From positions 1-22,408 of the forward strand of contig JAHBVR010000035.1 of NCBI GenBank assembly GCA_019637395.1: DNA of 22,408 nt, given 5' to 3'. Shown here piece by piece: positions 1-8,681 of the stretch. Origin of the DNA: Vulcanimicrobiota bacterium. Its GTDB lineage: Bacteria > Vulcanimicrobiota > Xenobia > Xenobiales > JADMJV01. Every line of letters begins with the position of its first letter. The stretch's first letter is position 1. The notes beneath the pieces are model-generated. The model was given only the letters and a program-made list of their open reading frames with translations. It did not search any database and was not told where the DNA came from. Position numbers and translations under genes: made by a program.

Positions 1-1
1 T

Positions 2-304
2 GCCCTGGCCCTCAAAGTGGACCTGTCCATCAAGCGCATCCAGGAAATCCTGGACGGCCATCGTCCCACCAGCCTGGAGATTCAGATGTTCCGTGAGGGC
101 CTGGGCGCGGATTTTAATCCCACCCCTACCCTGATGAAAAAGATCACCACCCGGCCGGATGCTTCTCAGAAAAAGCTCGAGGTGCTGGAGCGTCGCCTGG
201 ACGAGCTCACCGCCCAACTGGCTGAGCTGCAGGCCGCTGTGCAGAATCTGCAGGAAGCCGCTCATGCCATCCGCCCGAAAGCGAAGCGCCGGGCCAATTC
301 ATGA
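2..304 (+). CDS. XRE-type helix-turn-helix protein, 5'-truncated by the window edge
   Basis: The frame is open to the left edge, so only the last ~100 residues are seen and the true start lies outside. The first visible residues (ALALKVDLSIKRIQEILDG, then HRPTSLE) have the spacing of the second half of a lambda-repressor/XRE helix-turn-helix: recognition helix, 'I..IL.G', then a short loop and helix. Residues after ~55 form a heptad-patterned coiled coil (KKLEVLERRLDELTAQLAEL) suited to dimerisation, followed by a basic tail. A GTG at 17 could start a short form but would cut the HTH in half. The gene converges on an ImmA-like peptidase and overlaps its 3' end by 43 nt. XRE/ImmA pairs are known from ICEBs1 (ImmR/ImmA) and IrrE/DdrO, where the peptidase cleaves the repressor. 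Whether this protein is the partner is inference. Confidence 0.6.
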   Translation, partial: ALALKVDLSIKRIQEILDGHRPTSLEIQMFREGLGADFNPTPTLMKKITTRPDASQKKLEVLERRLDELTAQLAELQAAVQNLQEAAHAIRPKAKRRANS

Positions 305-882
305 GCCAGAGGCAACACCTGGATCAGGCGCCGGCGCGAGTCAACCTGGGCGAGGCCATACATTTCCAGCGCGCTGGCCAAAAACCAGCCGGTCACGCGG
401 AACTCCTCAGCCAGGCGCAAGACCTGCCTCCAGCGCTGCTGCTGGGTTTCCGCCTGCAATAGTTGGGCCATCGGGAAGCGCGTCATCAGGTTTACGAGGG
501 GCACCAGAAACACGCGCGCGTACACATCGGCTTCTTTCTCCCAGCTCCACCGCTTGATGGTCTGCTCCAACATTTGGGCGGCATGCAAACGCACATGGCC
601 CAGTTCATGGGCCAGCGTTTCGTTCATCACGGCCGCGGCCGTCTCCGGCACGCGCAATCGCTGGCGAAAGTCCACCGGTATTCTTAAGACTCGCTCCTCG
701 GGACAGCACAGGCCCAACAAGCTGGGGTGGAGCTTCTCCACCCGCTGGATACGCCACTGACAGTGCAAAATCGCCTCGCGCACCACCTGCGCCGGCACCC
801 AACCGCGCACGCCCTTCCGGCGCAAAGCCAGCAGCAGACGCTCGCGGTCCTGGGCACAATCATCCAACAGTTGGCTGTTCAT
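262..882 (-). CDS. ImmA/IrrE-family zinc metallopeptidase
   Basis: A 206-residue protein with the ImmA/IrrE (COG2856, M78) signature. A zinc motif HELGH lies at residues 92-96, preceded by 'MNETLA' as usual in the family, and a downstream E-A-D-x-Y-A at 117-122 supplies the likely third zinc ligand (E117). Family members are cytosolic proteases that cleave XRE-type repressors after a stress or DNA-damage cue. The ATG at 882 is nearly at the predicted transcription start: upstream on the minus strand is a 17-bp-spaced promoter-like pair overlain by two inverted repeats, and there is no good Shine-Dalgarno, so a leaderless or very short leader is likely. It converges with an HTH gene with a 43-nt overlap, instead of the usual co-directional arrangement. 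The peptidase call is firm; its substrate is not shown. Confidence 0.85.
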   Translation of the reverse strand: MNSQLLDDCAQDRERLLLALRRKGVRGWVPAQVVREAILHCQWRIQRVEKLHPSLLGLCCPEERVLRIPVDFRQRLRVPETAAAVMNETLAHELGHVRLHAAQMLEQTIKRWSWEKEADVYARVFLVPLVNLMTRFPMAQLLQAETQQQRWRQVLRLAEEFRVTGWFLASALEMYGLAQVDSRRRLIQVLPLAHELARRFAFGRMA

Positions 883-920
883 TGTTCACTAACAATACCA
901 GAAGCAACCCTGGTATACAA
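881..920 (-). promoter_or_regulatory. Promoter with two abutting inverted repeats (operator candidate) for the ImmA-like gene
   Basis: Two perfect inverted repeats stand side by side: ATTGTT-CACT-AACAAT at 881-896, covering the start codon, and ATACCAG-N8-CTGGTAT at 895-916. Read on the minus strand, a weak -35 (TTGTAT, complement of 915-920) and a -10 (TATTGT, complement of 892-897) are 17 bp apart. The second repeat fills the spacer and the first covers the -10 and initiation region. That placement is typical of repressor operators, for example for an XRE protein. The repeats are seen; the promoter and its regulator are inferred. Confidence 0.5.
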
Positions 921-1295
921 GTGTAGGAGATTGAATGTGATTCGGCCTTGCGGGCCTTTTAGGAAGGGGTTCCTGAGCTTGCGCGACAAGATTTGACGCA
1001 ATAAAACCCGCGATAGGGATCGAAAAAGTCTCTTTAGAAACTTTCTTTCCCTGGCTTCATCAGCATCTATCCCAACATCAGGCTAAAACATCTGGTGCTA
1101 TCGTGACTAAATTTTATTCGCAATCCCAGCAAGTGAAGAAGCGAACAGATTGCACGGACCTTCCCGCCCCTGGTTTTCGACCATTTGTTCGCCAGTTGAA
1201 TCTCTTTCAGTACAGCATGCTGCCATGGGGTAGCAAAACTTGCCACAGGTTCGCTCCCCGATCCAGTGCTTTATTGCCTCCGGGAGAAAAAACTT
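921..1295. other. Gene-poor stretch
   Basis: About 375 bases that are more AT-rich than the surroundings. I see no credible coding region: the open frames across it have no family resemblance and no ribosome site. Short inverted repeats occur (AGGAA-GGGG-TTCCT at 961-974 and AAAGT-N10-ACTTT at 1025-1044), but none is a convincing terminator. It probably holds the promoter for the decayed gene at 1296 or is itself decayed sequence. Confidence 0.4.
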
Positions 1296-1585
1296 GTGAA
1301 AAGACTTCAACGTGGGGTCCTGGCCCTGGCCACGCTGCTCGTGGTCAGTTGCCTGGCCCATACCTGGCTGGACTGGCAAAGCCCCCGGGAACGCCAAGTC
1401 GGCCGCATTCTGGACACCTCGACGGCATAATGCGCGACCACCGCCTCACCTGCCCCCAATTGATCGAGTGGGCCCGCTATCGAGACGGACGCCTGCAAAG
1501 CAACGCCGTCTAAATGCTGCGCTACTGTAAAGACCCCGCCGCCACGGCCGCCCTCGAGGAAGTCAAAAGCCTCAAACACCGCTAG
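1296..1585 (+). pseudogene. Decayed small lipoprotein-like gene (frameshift plus in-frame stop)
   Basis: A GTG at 1296 has a GGGAG ribosome site nine bases upstream and opens a 44-residue peptide ending at 1430. It has two basic residues, a hydrophobic stretch (VLALATLLVVSC) and a lipobox-like VVSC with Cys19, i.e. a lipoprotein-type signal peptide. The stop overlaps an ATG (TAATG, 1428-1432) in the +1 relative frame, which continues with 27 codons (MRDHRLTCPQLIEWARYRDG...) to a TAA at 1511-1513. Directly after it, in the same frame, ATG starts 23 more codons to TAG at 1585. Codon choice is host-like throughout, so the simplest reading is one ~95-residue secreted protein broken by a frameshift near 1428 and a nonsense codon at 1511. 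Two or three genuinely coupled micro-ORFs is the alternative. No family recognised. Confidence 0.4.
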
Positions 1586-1587
1586 CC

Positions 1588-1600
1588 CGTGGAAACCACG
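1588..1600. terminator. Small stem-loop between convergent genes
   Basis: CGTGG-AAA-CCACG forms a perfect 5-bp stem with a 3-nt loop in the 52-bp gap between the decayed plus-strand gene (ends 1585) and the minus-strand glycine-zipper gene (ends 1638). There is no T-run on either side, so it is at best a weak bidirectional or Rho-assisted terminator. Confidence 0.25.
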
Positions 1601-1637
1601 AAGAGGCGCCGGGGGCTCCTTCCAGGACAAAGGAATC

Positions 1638-2207
1638 TTAGTTCTTGAAGTAAGCGACCACTCCACCCAGCGCAGCCGCGCCCAGAGTGATAGCGGCGCC
1701 CGAGTGTCCGGCTACGCCAAGACCCACCAGGCTGCCCAGAGCCAGGCCGGTGGCCACGGTTCCTACCGCGCGGCCGGTCGATTCGGGAGCGCCGAACTTC
1801 CTGGCCACCGAAGCGCCGAAGCCGCCGACCACCTTACCGAGGCCCTTGGCCGCATAGCAACCGACCAGGCCGCCGGCCACCGCGCCACCCGCGGCCCACA
1901 GACCGGCCGAACCGGCGGTATGCAGCAAAGAGCTGATGGTCACCTGAGAAGTTCCGCTGATGGCGCCGGAAATCGTCGAGATGGCGCTGCCGCCCAGGCT
2001 GATGGCGGCGCCGCCGATAGCGCCGGCCACGGCGCCGTTCCAAGCACCGATGGTGCCGTTGGCGAAGTTAGCCCCCTTGGTCACGCCGGCCGAGACGGTG
2101 TCCACGGCGCTGGGCTTGAGCGGAGGAGGAGTTCCCTCCGGCTTGTTGCTGTCCTGGTTCAGTGTCAAACGCGGAAGCTGACCCGGATGGTTGCGGGTAA
2201 TCTGCAT
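1638..2207 (-). CDS. Glycine-zipper-rich hydrophobic membrane protein, unknown function
   Basis: A 189-residue protein. Residues 1-45 are polar and proline-rich with no signal peptide. From ~50 onward it is almost entirely Gly/Ala/Ser/Val, with GxxxG-type glycine-zipper spacing (GAVAGAIGGAAISLGG, GGAVAGGLVGCYAAKGLG, GLALGSLVGLGVAG). Three hydrophobic blocks (about 51-85, 91-118, 145-186) could pack as oligomerising membrane helices. Such composition occurs in bacteriocin-like, holin-like and glycine-zipper outer-membrane proteins; I recognise no named family. The start is decided by a strong AGGAGA site (complement of 2212-2217), so it is well translated. It lies 41 bp downstream of the SLOG gene on the same strand and is probably co-transcribed. 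A pore or membrane-disrupting role is speculation from composition. Confidence 0.7.
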   Translation of the reverse strand: MQITRNHPGQLPRLTLNQDSNKPEGTPPPLKPSAVDTVSAGVTKGANFANGTIGAWNGAVAGAIGGAAISLGGSAISTISGAISGTSQVTISSLLHTAGSAGLWAAGGAVAGGLVGCYAAKGLGKVVGGFGASVARKFGAPESTGRAVGTVATGLALGSLVGLGVAGHSGAAITLGAAALGGVVAYFKN

Positions 2208-2248
2208 GGTCTTTTCTCCTCTGGATATCTATGTGTGTGATTGAGAAG

Positions 2249-2758
2249 CTAACCAAGCGACCCCAAAAAAGCCTGAAAATCTTCCCCCGGCGAAAGCTGC
2301 GGGAGCGGCCCCTCCACCGGGAACTCCCGTAAACTCCGCCTTGCCAGGTCCAAATCCGCCAAACTCCCGTAAAAACAACAAGGCTTACCCAAACGCAACA
2401 TCCAGGCAATCTCGGTCACCGTACCCCCGGTCGGCGACACGGCCACCGCCGCGTCACATATACGGGCATTGATATAATTGCGACTGAACCGGTCGAACTC
2501 GAACCGCTTGGGAGCCGGCAAGTTGGTGCGCAGCACCACCTGGTAGTCCCCCAGCGGCTCCACTCCGGCCGGCAACACCGCCAGAGTCTGCCCCGACCCG
2601 CCAGCCGAGTGGTAGCCCGACAAAGCCGCCCGCATCGCACCCGAGCGACCGCCCGTCAACAAATCGTGCCCTGCCCGGGCAATCGCCGCCCCGGCCGCAG
2701 CCGCGTAGCCACAATAAGGTTCCAAATCCGAACCCGTGCCGAAAACCGCTATAACCAT
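2249..2758 (-). CDS. SLOG/LOG-like Rossmann-fold protein (TIGR00725-type)
   Basis: A 169-residue Rossmann protein. Residues 1-10 (MVIAVFGTGS) form the first beta strand and glycine loop. TGGRSGAM at 35-42 matches the 'tGGg.GvM' loop, followed by the usual '..aGG....vLP' (about 52-63), and PTGGTVTEI at 109-117 matches the 'GG.GTl.E' nucleotide or phosphate-binding motif with Glu116. The LOG phosphoribohydrolase motif MHxRK is absent, so a cytokinin-activating role is unlikely; it is closer to the TIGR00725/SLOG group of nucleotide or nucleotide-sugar binding proteins. SLOG domains act as ligand sensors or hydrolases in several immune and signalling systems (established for Thoeris ThsA). It is divergent from the C11 peptidase across a ~50-bp gap and upstream of the glycine-zipper gene. 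Fold call good; ligand unknown. Confidence 0.75.
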   Translation of the reverse strand: MVIAVFGTGSDLEPYCGYAAAAGAAIARAGHDLLTGGRSGAMRAALSGYHSAGGSGQTLAVLPAGVEPLGDYQVVLRTNLPAPKRFEFDRFSRNYINARICDAAVAVSPTGGTVTEIAWMLRLGKPCCFYGSLADLDLARRSLREFPVEGPLPQLSPGEDFQAFLGSLG

Positions 2759-2811
2759 AAAAGACCTATACCTTTAAGCAACTTTTGAGGCCTTCTCCGC
2801 ACAATCAAAAG

Positions 2812-3966
2812 GTGAAGATCTCACAGCCCAAATTTGCCGTCAGCGGCTACATCGACGCCAAAGCGCACAGCATTCAGAGCCAGGTGCTGGGCGGCGTCGA
2901 TCGCTTTGACCAGGCCAGCCAGGCCAATCAGGGTGATCTGGTGGTGCGTATCCATGGTCGGCGCTCCCCCCGCCCCCTCCAATTCGCCATCGCCGGCGGC
3001 TTCGTAGCCACCGGCGCCGGGCTGGCCGCGGCCGGCTGGGCGCTGGCTGCCTATCCCGGACTGGCCGCAGCAGGGCTGCTCGGGCTCTATGTCGCCTTTC
3101 AGGCCGAAGACCACCTGCGCCAGGCCCTCAAAGCCCCCCAATGGAAAGGCCCTCATCCCCATCAACTGGGCTCCGGGCCCCTGCCCGCCAGTCTGGGACA
3201 GCCCGCCGACCAGCTCAAGCAACTCATCCAGAGCAATCTCAAAGACTTCCCCTCCAGCCGACAGGTGGTCTCCCTGGCCGGCCACGGCAATCATGAGCAA
3301 GTCGGTCCCCTGACCTACGCCAAGGCTTCCCAGGCTCTGCAAGGCAATCCGGTGGAGCAGGTCATTCTGGACACCTGCCTGGGGGGCCAACTGGAAGTCC
3401 TGGCCAAACTAGCCCCCTGGAGCCAGTTCATGCTCGCCTCCCCCCAACCCATCCCGGCCATCGGCCTGCCTTTCGACAAGATGTTCGCGCCCGACCAGCT
3501 AGACAAAAGCCCCCGGGAACTGGCCAGCTCCTGGGTGGATCAAGCGGCCCCAATCACCCCCAGCCTGGCTGCCTGGGATAGTGACAAATTCCGTCACTCC
3601 CTGCTCCCCGCCCTGGATAAACTGGGCAGCCAACTCTGCACGGAGAACAGAGCGGAAATCCGCAAGGCGCTACGCCGCTCCAAGAATCCTGACCGCCTCC
3701 CCAGCGGCCGCGTGGACCTGGGCAGCTTCCTGGAAAATCTCCAGCAAGCAAAAATGCGCCCCGAAACGTTGCAACTGGCCCGGCAAGCCCGAGAAGCTTT
3801 CCAACAAAGCCTGGTCAACCAGCAAAACGACAAGACTCTCACTTTCCACCTCAAGCGCGAGCGCGACGACGAAAGCCTTCCTCAAGGCTGGCGCGACTTT
3901 CTCAAAGCGGCCGATTTTCGCCTCAAGCCGTTTCTTTTCCAATATGCCTTGACAGACATATTCTAA
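2812..3966 (+). CDS. Clostripain-family (C11) cysteine peptidase with N-terminal membrane hairpin
   Basis: The reading frame opens with a TTG at 2785; I prefer the GTG at 2812 (384 residues), which leaves room for a divergent promoter. Neither has a clear ribosome site. In the numbering of the longer form, residues 66-104 are a hydrophobic Ala/Gly hairpin (AIAGGFVATGAGL ... AAAGLLGLYVAF). VSLAGHGN at 163-169 carries the catalytic His (H167). ILDTCLGGQLEVL at 194-206 carries the nucleophile Cys198, in the same context as the DACLMGxxEV block of clostripains, and 'LASPQPIPAIGLPF' follows as in C11 enzymes. C11 enzymes have a caspase fold, usually cut after Arg/Lys and self-activate. Here the protein is short, lacks a signal peptide and carries a membrane hairpin early in the chain, unlike secreted clostripain. 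Its 3' end overlaps the promoter of the ArsR operon. Confidence 0.75.
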   Translation: MKISQPKFAVSGYIDAKAHSIQSQVLGGVDRFDQASQANQGDLVVRIHGRRSPRPLQFAIAGGFVATGAGLAAAGWALAAYPGLAAAGLLGLYVAFQAEDHLRQALKAPQWKGPHPHQLGSGPLPASLGQPADQLKQLIQSNLKDFPSSRQVVSLAGHGNHEQVGPLTYAKASQALQGNPVEQVILDTCLGGQLEVLAKLAPWSQFMLASPQPIPAIGLPFDKMFAPDQLDKSPRELASSWVDQAAPITPSLAAWDSDKFRHSLLPALDKLGSQLCTENRAEIRKALRRSKNPDRLPSGRVDLGSFLENLQQAKMRPETLQLARQAREAFQQSLVNQQNDKTLTFHLKRERDDESLPQGWRDFLKAADFRLKPFLFQYALTDIF

Positions 3967-3978
3967 ACCAGGTATATA
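3949..3978 (+). promoter_or_regulatory. Sigma-70-type promoter giving a leaderless ArsR operon transcript
   Basis: A perfect -35 TTGACA (3949-3954) is separated by 18 bp from a -10 TATATA (3973-3978). The expected start of transcription, seven bases on, is the A of the ATG at 3985, and no Shine-Dalgarno is present. The first gene is therefore predicted to be translated from a leaderless mRNA. The promoter overlaps the stop codon of the upstream peptidase gene. AT-rich half-sites around it (ACATAT and GGTATAT) could be the operator of the encoded ArsR protein, but they are not a perfect repeat. Confidence 0.65.
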
Positions 3979-3984
3979 TCAAAA

Positions 3985-4299
3985 ATGGAATCCGCCTTCG
4001 AAGTCTTAGCCGAGCCCAACCGGCGCGCCATCCTGACCCTGCTGGTATCCTCCCAGCAGACGGTGGGAGAAATCGAGCGCCGACTCGGTATGTCCCAGCC
4101 GACCGTTTCCAAGCACCTGCGCGTGCTGCGCGATGCCGGCCTGGTGGAAGCCACCGTGGACGCCCAAAGGCGACTCTACCGGCTGAAACCCCAGCCACTT
4201 CAGGAAGTAGACGCCTGGCTGGCGCCCTTCCGCCGTTTCTGGTCCTCCCATCTGGATGCCCTGGAACGCCATCTCGATGCAATGGAGCCCCCCTTATGA
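3985..4299 (+). CDS. ArsR-family winged-helix transcriptional repressor
   Basis: A 104-residue ArsR/SmtB-type regulator. It opens with 'FEVLAEPNRRAILTLL' (residues 5-20), the conserved alpha-1/alpha-2 block, then the helix-turn-helix 'TVGEIERRLGMSQPTVSKHLRVLRDAGLV' split over ~26-54, and a wing with 'RRLYRL'. No cysteine pairs for metal binding are present, so it belongs to the non-metal ArsR group often found next to SRPBCC (AHSA1) proteins. It is the first gene of a coupled operon: its last codons overlap the next start (ATGA, 4296-4299). Leaderless initiation is predicted from the promoter position. It probably represses its own operon and is released by a small molecule; the inducer is not visible. 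Confidence 0.92.
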   Translation: MESAFEVLAEPNRRAILTLLVSSQQTVGEIERRLGMSQPTVSKHLRVLRDAGLVEATVDAQRRLYRLKPQPLQEVDAWLAPFRRFWSSHLDALERHLDAMEPPL

Positions 4300-4819
4300 A
4301 CCAGCCCTATGCCGCCGGTCCCGCTCAGGGAGCAAAAGTCCAAAAAGAAGGCGAACGATGGACCCTGATCATCGTTCGCGAGCTGCGCCATTCCCCGGAA
4401 AAAGTCTGGCAGGCCCTGACCGATCCGGTGCACCTGCGCGAATGGGCTCCTTTCGATCCGAGCGCAAGCCTGGCCACCCAGGGCTCCCAGGTCCAACTCT
4501 CCACCGTCGGCGCCCCCCATCCCCAGGTGTCCGAAACCACCATTCGAAAAGCCGAAGCCCCGCATCTCCTCGAGTATAACTGGGGCGGCAACGAGCTACG
4601 CTGGCAACTCGAGGCTCAGGGAAGCGGAACCCGCCTGACTTTATGGCACAACATCGAGCGCAACTACGTCTCCATGGGCGCGGCCGGCTGGCATATCTGC
4701 CTGGACGTTCTTGATCATCTTCTGGAAGAGAAACCTCTCGGACGAATCGTGGGCCCCGACGCCATGCAGGTCGGCTGGCCGCGCCTCAAGGCCGAATACG
4801 ACCAGCAATTTGAAGCGCC

Positions 4820-4823
<4 letters not shown>
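4296..4823 (+). CDS. SRPBCC (AHSA1/START-like) ligand-binding domain protein
   Basis: A 175-residue protein with the Bet v 1/AHSA1 fold pattern: 'IIVRELRHSPEKVWQALTDPVHLREWAP' (split over about 25-52) is the first strand, helix and the near-invariant W.AlTdP..l..W block, and 'LRWQLEAQGSGTRLTLWHNI' begins near 106. The long C-terminal helix carries 'GWHICLDVLDHLLE'. This fold makes a deep hydrophobic pocket for small molecules. Pairing of ArsR with SRPBCC is a well-known layout. It is translationally coupled on both sides (ATGA with the ArsR gene and ATGA with the UvrA-like gene). In this setting it could bind or sequester the compound that the UvrA-like protein counters, which is inference. 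Confidence 0.88.
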
Positions 4824-7147
<2,324 letters not shown>

Positions 7148-7234
7148 TCCCGGGGACAGAACTCAAGATGCACCACCCGCCGGCGCGCGGGCCGATTCCA
7201 GGGTCAGGCCCTGCCGGCTGCGAAGGCGGCCCTC

Positions 7235-7927
7235 ATGTTCAAACGCTCCGCCGCCTTCTACGACGCTATCTATTCCTTCAAAGACTACGCCGCCGAGGCC
7301 GAACAAATCCTCGGATGGGCGCGACAGCACGGGCGTGGTCAGGGCAGGCTTTTAGATGCCGCCTGCGGCACCGGGCGCCACGCCGAGTATCTCTCCAAGT
7401 CCTACGCAATCACCGGCATCGATCTGGATGAAGGCCTGCTCGAGCACGCCCGGCGCCGCCTGCCGCAAGCCGAATTTCTGGCCGGCGACATGTGCACGGC
7501 GCGCTTCGACAAAAAATTCGACGTCATCACCTGCCTTTTCTCGGCCATCGGCTACCTGGATCCGCCCCAACTCCAGCAAGCCTGCCGCAACTTTTACGAG
7601 CACCTGGAAACCGGCGGGGTAGTCCTGATCGAACCCTGGCTGCGCCCGGAGATGATTCGCCCCGGCCATGTCGGCATCGACCAGGCCGAATTCGAAGGCA
7701 TTAAACTGGTGCGCATGAGCCGCCTGCAAATCGAAGGCAACGTATCGATCTGTCAATTTCGCTACCTGATCGGGACCGCCAGCGAAATCCGCCAGGAAAG
7801 CGAAGACCACCGCCTCACCCTCTTCACCCTGCCCGAATACCAAAAAGCCCTGGAAGACGCCGGCTTCGAATTCCACTGGGATGAACAAGGCCTGACCGGC
7901 CGCGGCCTGCTCATCGGCATCAAATAG
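7235..7927 (+). CDS. SAM-dependent methyltransferase, TylM1/DesVI-like (amino-sugar N-methyltransferase type)
   Basis: A 230-residue class I methyltransferase. SAM motif I is LLDAACGTGRH (39-49), followed by 'TGIDLDEGLLEHARRRLP' (motif II region), 'AGDM', and 'FDVITCLFSAIGYL' (motif IV). The second half, 'GGVVLIEPWLRPEM..PG' and 'EDHRLTLFTLPEYQKALEDAGF', follows the pattern of TylM1/DesVI, which N-methylate dTDP-amino sugars of macrolides. General class I membership is sure; the sugar N-methyltransferase subgroup is judged from memory of those sequences. It starts 87 bp after the UvrA-like stop, on the same strand, and may be the fourth gene of that operon. No sugar aminotransferase or dehydratase is nearby, so a detoxifying or housekeeping substrate is equally possible. 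Confidence 0.88.
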   Translation: MFKRSAAFYDAIYSFKDYAAEAEQILGWARQHGRGQGRLLDAACGTGRHAEYLSKSYAITGIDLDEGLLEHARRRLPQAEFLAGDMCTARFDKKFDVITCLFSAIGYLDPPQLQQACRNFYEHLETGGVVLIEPWLRPEMIRPGHVGIDQAEFEGIKLVRMSRLQIEGNVSICQFRYLIGTASEIRQESEDHRLTLFTLPEYQKALEDAGFEFHWDEQGLTGRGLLIGIK

Positions 7928-7984
7928 GACCGCACCCACGGAAGCGGAACTCAAATTTATGAGTTGAATGTTCAGGTTACCGTG

Positions 7985-8629
7985 ATGAATGAATTTACCC
8001 GGGCTCGCCAGACGATGCTGGATAAGCAATTAATCCCGCGCGGCATTCGCGACCGGGCGGTGCTGGCGGCGCTCAACCTGGTGCCACGGGAACAGTTTGT
8101 GGCTCCCGAGATGGCCCCTCACGCCTATAGAGATTCACCGCTCAACATCCCCGAGCAACAAACCATCTCGCAACCCTACGTGGTGGCCCTGATGGCCCAG
8201 GCCCTGGAACTGCACAGCCAGTGTAACGTCTTGGAAGTCGGCGCCGGTTCCGGCTACGCCGCCGCCGTCCTGAGCCAGATCGCCCGCGAAGTTCACGCGG
8301 TGGAACGCCACCCAAAGCTCGCCAATGAAGCCCGCCTGGTGCTAAAACGACTGGGCTACACCAACGTATCCATCCATCAAGCCGACGGCTCTCAAGGTTG
8401 GCCCGGCCGCGCTCCCTATGACGCCATCGCGGTGGCCGCGGCCGCGCCTTCCATCCCCACATCGCTGCGCCAACAACTCAAAGTGGGAGGACGCCTGGTC
8501 ATTCCCGTCGGTCCCCGCGACGAGCAGACTCTCATCCGCCTGCGCCGGCTGGACTTCAACGACTATCGAGAAGAGTCGCTGGGAAAGGTGCGCTTTGTGC
8601 CGCTCATCGGTCGCGAAGGCTGGTCCTAA
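7985..8629 (+). CDS. pcm: Protein-L-isoaspartate O-methyltransferase
   Basis: A 214-residue PCMT. From the chosen ATG, 'TISQP' places the conserved substrate and SAM-pocket Ser at 62, and 'VLEVGAGSGYAAA' (82-94) is SAM motif I. 'AVERHPKLANEA' and 'GWPGRAPYDAIAVAAAAPSIPTSL' with 'GGRLVIPVG' follow in family order. The enzyme methylates isoaspartyl residues formed by protein ageing so they can revert to aspartate. A longer form from a TTG at 7964 is open but has no ribosome site; the ATG at 7985 has AGG eight bases upstream and gives the usual N-terminus. It sits between another methyltransferase and an aminopeptidase, all on the plus strand with 57- and 52-bp gaps. A partnership with the aminopeptidase in protein maintenance is reasonable but unproven. 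Confidence 0.95.
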   Translation: MNEFTRARQTMLDKQLIPRGIRDRAVLAALNLVPREQFVAPEMAPHAYRDSPLNIPEQQTISQPYVVALMAQALELHSQCNVLEVGAGSGYAAAVLSQIAREVHAVERHPKLANEARLVLKRLGYTNVSIHQADGSQGWPGRAPYDAIAVAAAAPSIPTSLRQQLKVGGRLVIPVGPRDEQTLIRLRRLDFNDYREESLGKVRFVPLIGREGWS

Positions 8630-8681
8630 CCGGCCCGGGAACCGAAGAAGGTTTGTAGCTGCTGCTTGAAAACTGGTGGTG

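Noticed and set aside
944-960. GGCC-TTGCG-GGCC followed by TTTT as an intrinsic terminator.
   Set aside because: Only a 4-bp stem and four T residues, and no gene ends just before it on the plus strand.
1107-1397. A minus-strand frame over the gene-poor stretch.
   Set aside because: No ribosome site, mixed composition and no motif; it crosses the decayed plus-strand gene.
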